A stretch of 64,000 nucleotides of DNA from [Clostridium] symbiosum (GTDB taxonomy: Bacteria; Bacillota; Clostridia; Lachnospirales; Lachnospiraceae), in assembly GCA_036419695.1 (NCBI GenBank), contig CP143946.1:1792001-1856000 (forward strand). Reading direction: 5' to 3'. The translations under genes were made by a program, and so were the position numbers. The notes under the pieces are model-generated. The model made no database searches, was not told where the DNA came from, and worked only from the letters and a program-made list of their open reading frames with translations. This document shows positions 41,085 through 50,710 of this stretch, piece by piece; position 1 is the first letter of the stretch, and every line of letters starts with the position of its first letter.

Positions 41085-43262
41085 ATGAAGATTATCAAAC
41101 GAAACGGATCAGAAGCAGTCTTTGACATATCAAAGATCATGATGGCGGTCAGCAAAGCCAATGAGGTCGTTCAGGCGAACCAGCAGCTTAGCAAAGAACA
41201 GATTGACGCCATTGCAGAGCGGGTAGAGCAGGTATGCAGCACAAGGCCGCACACGATGAGTGTGGAGGAGATCCAGGATCTCGTTGAGAACCAGATTATG
41301 GAGCAGCAGGCATTTGAGGTGGCGAGAAAGTACATCACATACCGTTACATCAGAACGCTGAAACGTACCAGCAATACGACGGACGACAAGATTCTGAGCC
41401 TGATCGAGTGTAATAATGAGGACGTAAAGCAGGAGAATTCCAACAAGAATCCGACTGTGAACAGCGTGCAGCGTGATTATATGGCAGGCGAGGTCAGCAA
41501 GGATTTGACCACACGGCTTCTGCTTCCGCAGGAAGTGGTGGAAGCCCATGAGCAGGGGATCATCCATTTCCACGATTCCGACTACTTCGCACAACATATG
41601 CACAACTGCGATCTCGTCAATTTAGAGGACATGCTGCAGAACGGCACCGTTATCAGCGGGACGGGAATCGATAAACCGCACAGCTTTTCCACGGCCTGCA
41701 ACATCGCCACCCAGATTATTGCCCAGGTGGCCAGCAGCCAGTACGGCGGCCAGAGCATCAGCCTGACCCACCTGGCTCCCTTTGTAGACGTGAGCCGCAG
41801 GAAAATCCGCCAGAGTGTGCAGGAAGAGATGGCAAGCTTAGGGATCAGCGCTACCGAAGCCCAGATGGAAGAGATGGTGAACAAGCGCCTGAAAGAGGAG
41901 ATCAGCCGAGGGGTGCAGACGATCCAGTATCAGGTTGTAACCCTGATGACCACCAACGGCCAGGCGCCGTTTGTAACCGTCTTCATGTATCTCAACGAAG
42001 CGCGCAACCAGCAGGAGAAGGAAGATCTGGCGCTGATTATTGAAGAGACGCTGCTTCAGCGTTACCAGGGCGTAAAGAATGAGGAAGGCGTCTGGGTAAC
42101 TCCGGCATTTCCAAAGCTGATTTACGTGCTGGAGGAAGATAATCTGAAGGAGGGAACGCCTTATTTCTATCTGACGAAGCTGGCGGCAAAATGTACGGCC
42201 AAGAGAATGGTTCCCGACTATATCAGCGAGAAGATTATGCTCCAGAACAAGGTTGATAAGAATGGTGAAGGCCACTGCTATACCTGTATGGGCTGCAGAA
42301 GTTTCCTGACCCCATACGTCGATCCTGAGACGGGAAAAGCAAAATACTACGGCAGATTTAACCAGGGCGTTGTGACTATCAACCTGGTGGATCTGGCACT
42401 TTCAAGCGAAGGTGACTTCGATAAATTCTGGGAGCTTTTTGACGAACGTCTGGAGCTCTGCCACGAGGCGCTGATGTGCAGACACAACCGCCTTAAGGGA
42501 ACCCTGTCCGATGCCGCTCCGATTCTGTGGCAGCACGGCGCCCTGGCCCGGCTTGAGAAGGGGGAAGTGATCGACAAACTTCTCTACGGTGGATATTCCA
42601 CCATCAGCCTTGGGTATGCGGGTCTCTACGAATGCTGTAAATATATGACCGGCAAATCCCACACCGATCCGGAGGTGACTCCGTTTGCCATGAAGGTGAT
42701 GCAGCATATGAACGATATGTGTGCAAAGTGGAAGGCGGAGCATAATATCGATTTCAGCTTGTATGGAACTCCTCTTGAGTCCACCACATACAAATTCTCC
42801 AAATGCCTGCAGAAGCGCTTTGGCATTGTGGAGGGAATTACCGATAAGGGATATATTACAAACAGCTACCACGTCCACGTATCCGAAGAGATAGACGCCT
42901 TTACAAAACTGCAGTTTGAAAGCCAGTTCCAGAAGCTTTCACCGGGCGGAGCCATCAGCTATGTGGAGGTGCCAGACATGCAGGATAACCTGGAGGCTGT
43001 TATCAGCGTTCTGCAGTTCATTTACGATAACATTATGTATGCAGAGCTGAACACGAAATCCGATTACTGCCAGGAATGCGGTTACGACGGGGAAATCCGT
43101 ATCGTGGAGGATGACGGAAAGCTTGTCTGGGAATGCCCGAGCTGTAAGAACCGCGATCAGTCCAAGATGAACGTAGCCAGACGTACCTGCGGATATATCG
43201 GAACACAGTTCTGGAACCAGGGACGTACCGAAGAAATCCGTGACAGGGTTCTTCATCTGTAG
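41085..43262 (+). CDS. nrdD: Anaerobic ribonucleoside-triphosphate reductase
   Basis: 725 residues. ATP-cone domain (1-95, MKIIKRNGSEAVFDISKIMM), then the NrdD barrel with catalytic-cysteine segments (HNCDLVNLEDML; YTCMGCRSF). A four-cysteine zinc site near the C-terminus (CQECGY...WECPSC) and the glycyl radical at G703 in RRTCGYIGTQFWNQG complete it. It makes dNTPs without oxygen, needing NrdG for radical formation. AGGAGG precedes the ATG. NrdR-like boxes upstream and nrdG 9 bp downstream complete the operon. Confidence 0.96.
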   Translation: MKIIKRNGSEAVFDISKIMMAVSKANEVVQANQQLSKEQIDAIAERVEQVCSTRPHTMSVEEIQDLVENQIMEQQAFEVARKYITYRYIRTLKRTSNTTDDKILSLIECNNEDVKQENSNKNPTVNSVQRDYMAGEVSKDLTTRLLLPQEVVEAHEQGIIHFHDSDYFAQHMHNCDLVNLEDMLQNGTVISGTGIDKPHSFSTACNIATQIIAQVASSQYGGQSISLTHLAPFVDVSRRKIRQSVQEEMASLGISATEAQMEEMVNKRLKEEISRGVQTIQYQVVTLMTTNGQAPFVTVFMYLNEARNQQEKEDLALIIEETLLQRYQGVKNEEGVWVTPAFPKLIYVLEEDNLKEGTPYFYLTKLAAKCTAKRMVPDYISEKIMLQNKVDKNGEGHCYTCMGCRSFLTPYVDPETGKAKYYGRFNQGVVTINLVDLALSSEGDFDKFWELFDERLELCHEALMCRHNRLKGTLSDAAPILWQHGALARLEKGEVIDKLLYGGYSTISLGYAGLYECCKYMTGKSHTDPEVTPFAMKVMQHMNDMCAKWKAEHNIDFSLYGTPLESTTYKFSKCLQKRFGIVEGITDKGYITNSYHVHVSEEIDAFTKLQFESQFQKLSPGGAISYVEVPDMQDNLEAVISVLQFIYDNIMYAELNTKSDYCQECGYDGEIRIVEDDGKLVWECPSCKNRDQSKMNVARRTCGYIGTQFWNQGRTEEIRDRVLHL

Positions 43263-43271
43263 GAGATAATC

Positions 43272-43823
43272 ATGAACTATGCCAATATCAAATACTGTGA
43301 TATCGCCAATGGAACCGGTGTGAGGACCAGCCTTTTCGTATCGGGCTGCACTCACCGCTGTCCCGGATGCTTTAACAGTGAGGCCTGGGATTTCGGTTTT
43401 GGCGAACCATTTACGGAAGAGACGCAGCAGAAGTTGATAGACAGCCTGAAACCGGCCTACATTGCGGGACTGAGCCTCCTTGGAGGCGAACCGATGGAGC
43501 CGGCCAACCAGCGGGCGCTTCTTCCCTTCATCAGGAAGGTAAAGTCCTCCTGTCCCGGCAAGGATATCTGGTGCTACACCGGTTATACGCTGGAGAAGGA
43601 TCTGACGGAAGGCGGGAGAGCGCACTGCGAGGCCACGGACGAACTGCTGGGATACCTGGATATTCTGGTAGACGGCAGGTTTGTGGAGGAGGAGTACGAT
43701 ATCACCCTCCGCTTCAGAGGCTCGAAAAATCAGAGGCTCATCGACCTTCCCGCCTCACTCAGGGAAGGCAGAGTTGTACTCTGGCAGGACGATCCCATGT
43801 TTGCAGGGCACGAAAAGAGATAA
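43272..43823 (+). CDS. nrdG: Anaerobic ribonucleotide reductase activating protein (radical SAM)
   Basis: 183 residues. The radical-SAM cluster motif CxxxCxxC is C26-THR-C30-PG-C33, followed by the SAM-site LLGGEPMEP. It generates the glycyl radical on NrdD using SAM and reduced flavodoxin or ferredoxin. It begins 9 bp after nrdD with AGGAGAT upstream, so the two are made together. Confidence 0.95.
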   Translation: MNYANIKYCDIANGTGVRTSLFVSGCTHRCPGCFNSEAWDFGFGEPFTEETQQKLIDSLKPAYIAGLSLLGGEPMEPANQRALLPFIRKVKSSCPGKDIWCYTGYTLEKDLTEGGRAHCEATDELLGYLDILVDGRFVEEEYDITLRFRGSKNQRLIDLPASLREGRVVLWQDDPMFAGHEKR

Positions 43824-43868
43824 ACAGAAGGTAAAATAGAAGATTAAGATAGTAGGTAAATTAAGAAG

Positions 43869-43927
43869 GAGCACCGCTCCTGATGAGAAATCACATTGAT
43901 TTCATATCAGGAACGGTGCTCTTTCTT
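43869..43927. terminator. Bidirectional terminator between nrdG and thrS
   Basis: The arms 43869-43893 and 43898-43922 pair almost perfectly over 25 bp (GAGCACCG at the base, GGTGCTC opposite). CTTTCTTT follows on the plus strand. Confidence 0.88.
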
Positions 43928-43943
43928 TGCTTTACAGGAATTT

Positions 43944-45902
43944 TTATACTTCGCTCACTTCTTCACGAATCTCTTTTGTCCGGATTTCCTTACAAATCTG
44001 CTCAATGAATTCGCCGAGCGGTTTCACGCCCTCGTCGCCTGCAAAACGGCTTCTGACGGAGACCGTCTTATCAGCCTCTTCCTGCTGACCGACAACCAGC
44101 ATATAAGGAACCTTGTCAAGTCTCGTCTCGCGGATTTTATAACCAATCTTTTCGGAGCGGCTATCCAGAGTGCAGGAGATGCCGTTTTTCTTTAATTCTT
44201 TTTCCACCTCTTCCGCGTATGACTCGTATTTGTCTGAGATTGGAAGAACCCTCACCTGCTCAGGGCAGAGCCAGGTCGGGAACTTGCCAGCATACTTTTC
44301 GATGAGCCATGCCAGCGTTCTTTCATAGCATCCCATGGATGTCCTGTGGATGACATAGGGACGTACCTTTTCACCGTTCTGGTCGATGAAATACATATCA
44401 AAATTCTCGGCAATGGCACAGTCTAACTGGATTGTGATCATCGTGTCCTCTTTGCCGTACACATTCTTAGCCTGGATGTCGATCTTCGGGCCGTAGAATG
44501 CGGCTTCACCGTCGGCCTCGGTAAATGGAACCTGTTTTTCTACCAGCAGGTCGCGGATCTTGCCCTGTGTCTTCTCCCAGTACTCCTCGTCCCCGAGATA
44601 TTTTTCCCGGTTGTTGGGATCCCATTTGGACAGACGGTAGGTCACGTCATCCTGAAGCCCCAGAGTAGTCAGGCAGTGGACAGCCAGATCCAGACAGCCG
44701 GCCAGTTCTTCCTCCACCTGGTCAGGACGGATAATCAGATGGCCCTCGGAGATGGTAAACTGACGGACGCGTGTCAGGCCGTGCATCTCGCCGGAGTCCT
44801 CATTCCGGAACAGGGTGGACGTTTCGCTGTAGCGCAGCGGCAGCTCGCGGTAGGAGTGCTGGTCGTTCTTGTATACGTAATACTGGAAAGGACAGGTCAT
44901 CGGACGGAGTGCGAAGACTTCCTTGTCTTTTTCCTCATCTCCCAGGACAAACATGCCGTCCTTATAGTGATCCCAATGGCCGGAAATCTTATATAAATCG
45001 GATTTGGCCATCAGAGGAGTTTTGGTACGGATGTAGCCCCACTCATTGTCCTCCAGGTCTTCGACCCAGCGCTGCAGGGACTGGACGATTTTGACGCCCT
45101 TCGGCATCAGCAGGGGAAGGCCCTGGCCGATGACGTCGACCGTAGTGAAAAGACGCATCTCGCGGCCCAGCTTGTTATGGTCGCGTTTTTTAATATCCTC
45201 CAGATGTTCCAGGTAGGCGTTTAACTCTTCCTTTGTGGCAAATGCGGTTCCGTAGATTCTCTGGAGCTGGGCCTTGCTGGAATCGCCTCTCCAATAAGCC
45301 ATGGAGGAGGAGATAAGCTTGAAAGCCTTGATTGGTTTTGTGCTCATCAGGTGAGGTCCGGCACAGAGATCGGTAAAATCGTCTCCCTGTCTGTAGAATG
45401 AGATTTCTTCACCCTCGGGAAGGGCCTCGATGAGCTCCACCTTGTACGGTTCCTCCCTCTCCTCCATCAGGCGGATGGCGGCAGCTTTTTCAAGCGTGAA
45501 TTTCTCGAGCTTCTGTCCCTGTTTGATGATTTTTTTCATCTCCTTTTCCAGATTGTCAAGATCTTCTCTGGTAAACGGCTCCGTGTCAAAATCATAGTAG
45601 AATCCATTTTCAATGGACGGGCCGATGGTCAGCTTGGCCTGGGGACGCATCCGTTTAACGGCTTCAGCCAGGACATGGGAACAGGTGTGGCGGATGGCGG
45701 AAAGTCCTTCCGGATCCTTTGCGGTCAGGATATTTAAGGTACAGTCACTGTCCACAACGGTTCTGAGATCCGCGGTTTTGCCGTCAATCTCTCCGGCACA
45801 GGCAGCGCGCGCAAGGCCTTCGCTGATGTCGAAGGCAATGTCAATGATGGATTTCGGTTCGGAATATTCTCTCTGAGAACCGTCTTTTAATGTGATGATC
45901 AT
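43944..45902 (-). CDS. thrS: Threonyl-tRNA synthetase
   Basis: 652 residues: TGS domain (1-60), editing domain (with HTCSHVLAEAVKRM and the later SSSMAYWRGD motif), class II catalytic core (MTCPFQYYVYK motif with the zinc cysteine; VIHRTSMGCYERTLA) and anticodon-binding domain at the C-terminus. It charges tRNA-Thr and edits mischarged serine. AAAGGAGAC precedes the ATG at 45902. Expression is controlled by the T-box leader upstream, which reads uncharged tRNA-Thr. Confidence 0.96.
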   Translation of the reverse strand: MIITLKDGSQREYSEPKSIIDIAFDISEGLARAACAGEIDGKTADLRTVVDSDCTLNILTAKDPEGLSAIRHTCSHVLAEAVKRMRPQAKLTIGPSIENGFYYDFDTEPFTREDLDNLEKEMKKIIKQGQKLEKFTLEKAAAIRLMEEREEPYKVELIEALPEGEEISFYRQGDDFTDLCAGPHLMSTKPIKAFKLISSSMAYWRGDSSKAQLQRIYGTAFATKEELNAYLEHLEDIKKRDHNKLGREMRLFTTVDVIGQGLPLLMPKGVKIVQSLQRWVEDLEDNEWGYIRTKTPLMAKSDLYKISGHWDHYKDGMFVLGDEEKDKEVFALRPMTCPFQYYVYKNDQHSYRELPLRYSETSTLFRNEDSGEMHGLTRVRQFTISEGHLIIRPDQVEEELAGCLDLAVHCLTTLGLQDDVTYRLSKWDPNNREKYLGDEEYWEKTQGKIRDLLVEKQVPFTEADGEAAFYGPKIDIQAKNVYGKEDTMITIQLDCAIAENFDMYFIDQNGEKVRPYVIHRTSMGCYERTLAWLIEKYAGKFPTWLCPEQVRVLPISDKYESYAEEVEKELKKNGISCTLDSRSEKIGYKIRETRLDKVPYMLVVGQQEEADKTVSVRSRFAGDEGVKPLGEFIEQICKEIRTKEIREEVSEV

Positions 45903-46011
45903 AATTTGTCTCCTTTATGGTATGAATGTGTTTAACGTTTCTGAAGGTAATGTCCCGCCGGACATTTTCCGGTCAGGATGCCTTTTCAGGCCAGGAAACT
46001 GCGTTCCTGAT

Positions 46012-46344
46012 CAAAAAAAGCCCTCCTGCAGCACAACTGCTGCAAGGGGCGGGCATATCTGCTCGCGGTTCCACCCTTTTTATATGGTTGACGGTGAGAA
46101 ACGCGTACTGCGCTTTCCATCACCGTGCCGGAAATCCGGCTGGTTAACCTCTCATTGATCATGATGAAAACAGCTGAAATAAGTTTCATCATATCGGATG
46201 ATAACGGGATCACCGGGCCGTATTAAGGCCGCTCCGGGCTGGTAACAGCGGCTTCCCAATAAGGCGCTTCCACCCAATGCGTCTCTCTCTGGATTGTTGT
46301 GCGTGCTGCAGGTCCCTTCATAGCGTTTGGACTGTTCAATTTTC
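46012..46344 (-). promoter_or_regulatory. T-box riboswitch (threonine) in the thrS leader
   Basis: Read on the minus strand. The T-box sequence AGGGTGGAACCGCG is at 46074-46087. A GC-rich terminator (CAGCAG-TTGT-GCTGCAGGAGGGC) with a 7-T run ends at 46013. A complex stem I lies upstream, with an ACC (Thr) triplet at 46241-46243 as a plausible specifier. Uncharged tRNA-Thr would favour the antiterminator. The specifier assignment is less certain than the T-box itself. Confidence 0.92.
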
Positions 46345-46350
46345 CTTTTT

Positions 46351-46378
46351 ATTATAGCATGGAAGGGGGATTTGTCAA
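46351..46378 (-). promoter_or_regulatory. Consensus promoter of the thrS T-box transcript
   Basis: On the minus strand TTGACA (46373-46378), 16-bp spacer, TATAAT (46351-46356). Confidence 0.85.
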
Positions 46379-46421
46379 AGGGTTTAATTTTAGTTGGGAT
46401 GCGGGGACGGTTCTGTAAGAC

Positions 46422-46677
46422 GGCGGACGGGGGAGTGGGTGGGTGTTTATGAGTCTTCAGTCCCGGTTTATAGGGTGTGGTGAGGGGGAATCCAGGAGAA
46501 AAGATTCCTGCGGGGACCCGCTTCCGCTTGTGGAGCGCACAGCGGATGCTAAGCTCGAAAGGACCTCGCTAAGCACCGGCGGGCTCCAATGTCCCCTTCG
46601 GAATCTTTTCTCCTTCCTTCCCCGGGCAGGTTGTCGACGGGACTGAAGACTCAGCGAAGATGATTGCCCCGTCCGCC
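46422..46677 (+). repeat. Palindromic element R3
   Basis: Outer arms GGCGGACGGGG (46422-46432) / CCCCGTCCGCC (46667-46677). Inner arms GAGTCTTCAGTCCCG (46451-46465) / CGGGACTGAAGACTC (46638-46652) are perfect over 15 bp. Central stem GATGCTAAGC / GCTAAGCACC. Confidence 0.83.
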
Positions 46678-46912
46678 GGCTTCAGAGCCTGATTGTCTCT
46701 TTCGCCAAGTGCGGAGAGATGTATTGTCGCGGCCACTACTAAGTTGTGATACTTTATATTCTGACGGCATCTCAGACGAAATATAAAATAAAGTCAATGC
46801 TGCTTGTAAAGCAAAAGCCGACGTTGTTTTCAATATAGAACTCAATGTAGTGGCGGCAACAATATTTTCCCCCTCTTGAAGAAATAGAACAGATCAGCGG
46901 CCGCAGGCCGAC

Positions 46913-47170
46913 GGGGCGGAATGGCCGATAACCTGCCCGGTCTTCAGTCCCGGCCATAATCTTGCCTGTGGGGGAGGAGGGAGAAAATATTCCGAAGGGG
47001 ACATGGGAATCCGCCGGTGCTTGCTGAGATTTTTCACGAAGCTAGCATCCGCTGCGCATTCCACAAGCGGGAGCGGGTCCCCGCAGGAATTTTTTCTCCC
47101 GGATTCCCCACCCGCGACACCCTAAAAACCGGGACTGAAGACTCATAACCATCCCTACCCATTCCGCCCC
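46913..47170 (-). repeat. Palindromic element R4
   Basis: Outer arms GGGGCGGAATGG (46913-46924) / CCATTCCGCCCC (47159-47170). Inner arms GTCTTCAGTCCCGG (46940-46953) / CCGGGACTGAAGAC (47129-47142). It is closest to R2 in the GGGGGAGGAGGGAGAAAA region. Confidence 0.83.
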
Positions 47171-47221
47171 CCAGGCTATCCGGCTGCGTTCTCATTTCTC
47201 AACGAAATCCCCGTCTTTTTC

Positions 47222-47250
47222 TTTACCTGAGTCTCTAATTCTGATATAAT
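47222..47250 (+). promoter_or_regulatory. Promoter of the large hybrid kinase
   Basis: TTTACC (47222-47227), 17 bp, TATAAT (47245-47250), about 120 bp before the start codon. Confidence 0.7.
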
Positions 47251-47372
47251 CTTATATTGGATAAAAACGAGCGAACAGGTGCATCCGGCGGGCAGACTGC
47301 CTGTACAAAGATGCGGGCCGGGGTGGCGGAACGTCAGTGGGCAGGCCGCCGTTTCAGGAGAAGGGGAGTTAA

Positions 47373-50300
47373 ATGAAGGATGAGATCCTGAAGGAAATAA
47401 GGGATTTGACAAAAGAGATACTGCATAAATATTTTTGTGAATCTGATATGGAATTTCTGATATCCAAGTTTGCGCCGGACATTGTGTGGATCGGGGCGGG
47501 CGAGAAGATGAAGGCAGAGGGACGTGAAGCAGTGGCGGAGGCCTTCCGTGCAGGAAAAGGCGATATGATTCCATGTGAGATGTATGATGAGACATTTACC
47601 GTGCGGGAATTGGCGGAGAACTGTTATTTCTGTGAGAGTACGGGATGGGTGGAGTCGGTGGAGGGAACCAGGATGTACATGAAACTCCACCAGAGAGCGA
47701 CTTTCATCTACCGCAGGGAGAACGGAAAACTCTGGCTTGTGCACCTCCATCACTCGGCTTCCTATGGAGATGTGAAGGATGATGAGCTGTTTCCGGTGAC
47801 GGCTGCGAGGGAGTCCTACGAGCAGCTTCAGGAGATTTTAAACCAGAGGGATCGTCAGATAGAACTGATGCTTGAGCAGCTTCCCGGAGGAATGCAGATT
47901 TGTTTGAATGACGACAGGTTCACCACCCGGTGGGTAAGCCCGAGCCTCTGTCAGATGCTGGGTTTCGGCAGCCAGACGGAATATGCAGATGCAACGGGCA
48001 ACTGCTGTAAGAACTTTATTCTGCCCGAAGATTTCGCCGCAGTAAGGTCGGAAATTGGGGAGGGCCTTAACCGGGGAGACTCTTATTACACGGAATACCG
48101 TATTACCAGAAAAGACGGGAGTGTTATCTGGGTTGCCGATCTCGGGAAAAAAGTATATGAACAGGACGAAGAAGTGCTTTACAGTTTCATTACCGATATA
48201 ACGGAGAAGAAACAAAATGAGCTGAAAATCGAGAGTGCGGCCAGGGAAGTGGAGCGGACGGCAAAATTCCTCACCCAGCTTTACAATACGGTTCCCTGCG
48301 GAATCCTTCAGTTTACGACGGATCCCTCTCACCGTCTCGTCAGCGTCAACCGGACGGCCTGGGAATTTTACGGCTATGCGTCGGAGGAGGAGTACAGAAA
48401 CCATATTAAAACACCGTTTCAGATGGTGCTTGACAAAGATATGGACTGGGTTATGAAGACGGCGGAATCACTGACCCTGTGGGGGGATGTGGCTGCTTAT
48501 ACCAGAGAGAGCAGAAAGCAAAACGGGGAACAGGTCTGGGTTAATGTCACGATGGGCCGGATTGTCAATGCGGACGGCGAGGAGGTAATCCAGGCGGTAT
48601 TTACCGATATTACCGAGATTAAGCGAATTGAACTGGAAGCGGAAAAGCAGAGGCTGATCGAGAACCAGTCGCTGCGTGCCGCCATCTGTACGGCATATCC
48701 TCTGATTATGAGGGTGAACCTGACGAGGGATTACTATGACTGTTTTGTGGAAGAACAGAATGCCTACACGATCAACCGGTGCGGCAGTTACGATGAGATG
48801 ATTCTGGAGAGCAGCAGCCGGACTTATCCCGCATACAGGGAAGATTATCTAAAGACGTTTTCCAGGGAAAATATAATTCAGAAGTTTTCGGGCGGTGAGA
48901 AGGAGGTATACCTGGAGTATCGTCAGATGGGCTCCGACGAACAGTACCACTGGATTTCTTCACACCTGATTTTCGTTGAGAATTCCGTGAGCGGAGATAT
49001 GATTGCCATCAGGATGATTAAACTTCTGGATGCACAGAGGGCGGAGACGGCGAAGCAGGAGCAGCTTTTGCGAGATGCCCTGGCGGCGGCAAAGGCGGCC
49101 AATAACGCCAAGTCCGACTTCCTTTCCAGGATGAGCCACGATATCAGGACACCGATGAACGCGATTATCGGAATGAGTACCATCGGCAAACTGAAAATAG
49201 AGGATCCGGTCCGGGTGAAGGACTGCTTTGATAAGATTGACACCTCATCCAGATACCTTTTGTCGCTGCTCAACGATATTCTCGACATGTCCAAGATCGA
49301 GACGGGGAAAATGACGCTGTCCAGTGAAACCTTTGATTTCATTGAAATGATTGCCGAGATCAACTCCATCATATTCCCGCAGTCCCTGGAACGCGGAATT
49401 GACTATGAGATTCACCACAAGGACCCGCTGGAACGCTACTATATCGGCGATTCCCTGCGGCTTAAACAGATCCTGATGAACCTGCTGTCCAATGCCGTGA
49501 AATTTACAATGGCCGGTGGGAAGATCCGGATAGAGATAGAAGAGGAAAAACGCGTCAACGGTTTTGCCATACTGAAGCTCTCCGTCAGCGATACGGGAAT
49601 CGGCATGTCTGCGGAGTTCCTGGAGAAGCTTTACCAGCCTTTTGAACAGGAGACGGCGGACAGCGCGAGAAACAAGATCGGCAGCGGCCTTGGCTTGTCT
49701 ATCGTGTATAACCTTGTCAATCTGATGGGCGGAGACATTAAGGCGGAGAGCAGGAAGAATGAGGGAAGCCGTTTTACGGTCAGACTTCCCTTCGGCCTTC
49801 TTCACGATGACGGGGAAAGAGAAAAAGAGCGCAAAACACGGGAACTGTTAAAGGGCCTGAAAGTTCTGATTGCGGATGACAATGAATACATAGGTGAGCA
49901 GGCTGCCGCGATTTTGGACGGAATCGGCGCAGGTACCGTGTTCGTAAATTCCGGTATCAAAGCGGTGGCGGAAGTGGAGAAAGCCCTGGTGGCGGGATGG
50001 ATGTTTGACGTGGCGATGATCGACTGGAGGATGCCGGAGATGGACGGCATCGAGACGGTCCGGCGCATCAGGGAACTGACGGGGCCGAACACGATGATCA
50101 TTATCATCTCCGCCTATGACTGGAGCAGCATCGAGGCGGAAGCCAGGGCGGCGGGAGCGGATTACTTTATCTCAAAACCGCTGTTTCGGACATCGGTATA
50201 CGAAACATTTACAAAGTTCCGGGCAGGCCGCAGCGCCAGCCTGAGCAAACAGGCCATGGAAAGTGAATTTCTTGGAAAGAAGATTCTTCTGGTGGAAGAT

Positions 50301-50651
50301 AATGAACTGAACCTGGAGATTGCCAAATCGCTTCTGGAAATGCACGGCCTCTGCATCGTGACGGCGGCAGACGGGCAAAACGCCGTAGAGACGTTTGAGG
50401 CATCGCCGGAAAACAGCTTTTTTGCGGTTCTGATGGATATCAGAATGCCTGTGATGAACGGGTTAGAGGCTACGAGAGCCATCCGTTCCATGGATAGAAG
50501 GGACGCGGCGACGGTTCCGATTCTGGCTATGACGGCCAACGCGTTCGAGGAAGACAGGTGCCAGGCCATGGAAGCCGGAATGAACGGATATCTTGTGAAG
50601 CCGCTTGACCTCTCGGTGCTCCTTGCGGCGCTTAAATCCCTGGAGAATTAG
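47373..50651 (+). CDS. Soluble hybrid histidine kinase: NTF2-like domain, two PAS domains, kinase core, two receivers
   Basis: 1092 residues without membrane helices. Residues 1-140 resemble a SnoaL/NTF2-like cone (IVWIGAGEKMKAEGREAVAE). PAS domains follow at about 165-285 and 305-430. HisKA carries H589 in RMSHDIRTPMNA; HATPase has NLLSNAVKFTMAGG and GSGLGLSIV. Receiver 1 (about 825-945) has D884 in MIDWRMPEMDG and receiver 2 (about 965-1090) has D1022 in LMDIRMPVMNG, both intact. It probably senses an intracellular signal. There is no output domain; phosphate would pass to an Hpt protein such as that at 16896 (inference). AAGGGGAG is the ribosome site. Confidence 0.9.
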   Translation: MKDEILKEIRDLTKEILHKYFCESDMEFLISKFAPDIVWIGAGEKMKAEGREAVAEAFRAGKGDMIPCEMYDETFTVRELAENCYFCESTGWVESVEGTRMYMKLHQRATFIYRRENGKLWLVHLHHSASYGDVKDDELFPVTAARESYEQLQEILNQRDRQIELMLEQLPGGMQICLNDDRFTTRWVSPSLCQMLGFGSQTEYADATGNCCKNFILPEDFAAVRSEIGEGLNRGDSYYTEYRITRKDGSVIWVADLGKKVYEQDEEVLYSFITDITEKKQNELKIESAAREVERTAKFLTQLYNTVPCGILQFTTDPSHRLVSVNRTAWEFYGYASEEEYRNHIKTPFQMVLDKDMDWVMKTAESLTLWGDVAAYTRESRKQNGEQVWVNVTMGRIVNADGEEVIQAVFTDITEIKRIELEAEKQRLIENQSLRAAICTAYPLIMRVNLTRDYYDCFVEEQNAYTINRCGSYDEMILESSSRTYPAYREDYLKTFSRENIIQKFSGGEKEVYLEYRQMGSDEQYHWISSHLIFVENSVSGDMIAIRMIKLLDAQRAETAKQEQLLRDALAAAKAANNAKSDFLSRMSHDIRTPMNAIIGMSTIGKLKIEDPVRVKDCFDKIDTSSRYLLSLLNDILDMSKIETGKMTLSSETFDFIEMIAEINSIIFPQSLERGIDYEIHHKDPLERYYIGDSLRLKQILMNLLSNAVKFTMAGGKIRIEIEEEKRVNGFAILKLSVSDTGIGMSAEFLEKLYQPFEQETADSARNKIGSGLGLSIVYNLVNLMGGDIKAESRKNEGSRFTVRLPFGLLHDDGEREKERKTRELLKGLKVLIADDNEYIGEQAAAILDGIGAGTVFVNSGIKAVAEVEKALVAGWMFDVAMIDWRMPEMDGIETVRRIRELTGPNTMIIIISAYDWSSIEAEARAAGADYFISKPLFRTSVYETFTKFRAGRSASLSKQAMESEFLGKKILLVEDNELNLEIAKSLLEMHGLCIVTAADGQNAVETFEASPENSFFAVLMDIRMPVMNGLEATRAIRSMDRRDAATVPILAMTANAFEEDRCQAMEAGMNGYLVKPLDLSVLLAALKSLEN

Positions 50652-50710
50652 AGCGGGGGAAATATGGCATTATATCGCGGTGTGATGGCGAAAGACAGCG
50701 GAGGCGGAAG

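Larger units (their letters stand above)
46422..47170. repeat. Composite B: palindromic elements R3 and R4 arranged tail-to-tail
   Basis: R3 (46422-46677) and R4 (46913-47170) are in opposite orientation. R3's tail ends GCCACTAC (46732-46739) and R4's begins GTAGTGGC (46847-46854), with a 107-bp A+T-rich spacer between them (46740-46846). The plan is the same as composite A, 44 kb away, but the spacer is different. No gene lies between 46379 and 47372. Confidence 0.85.
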
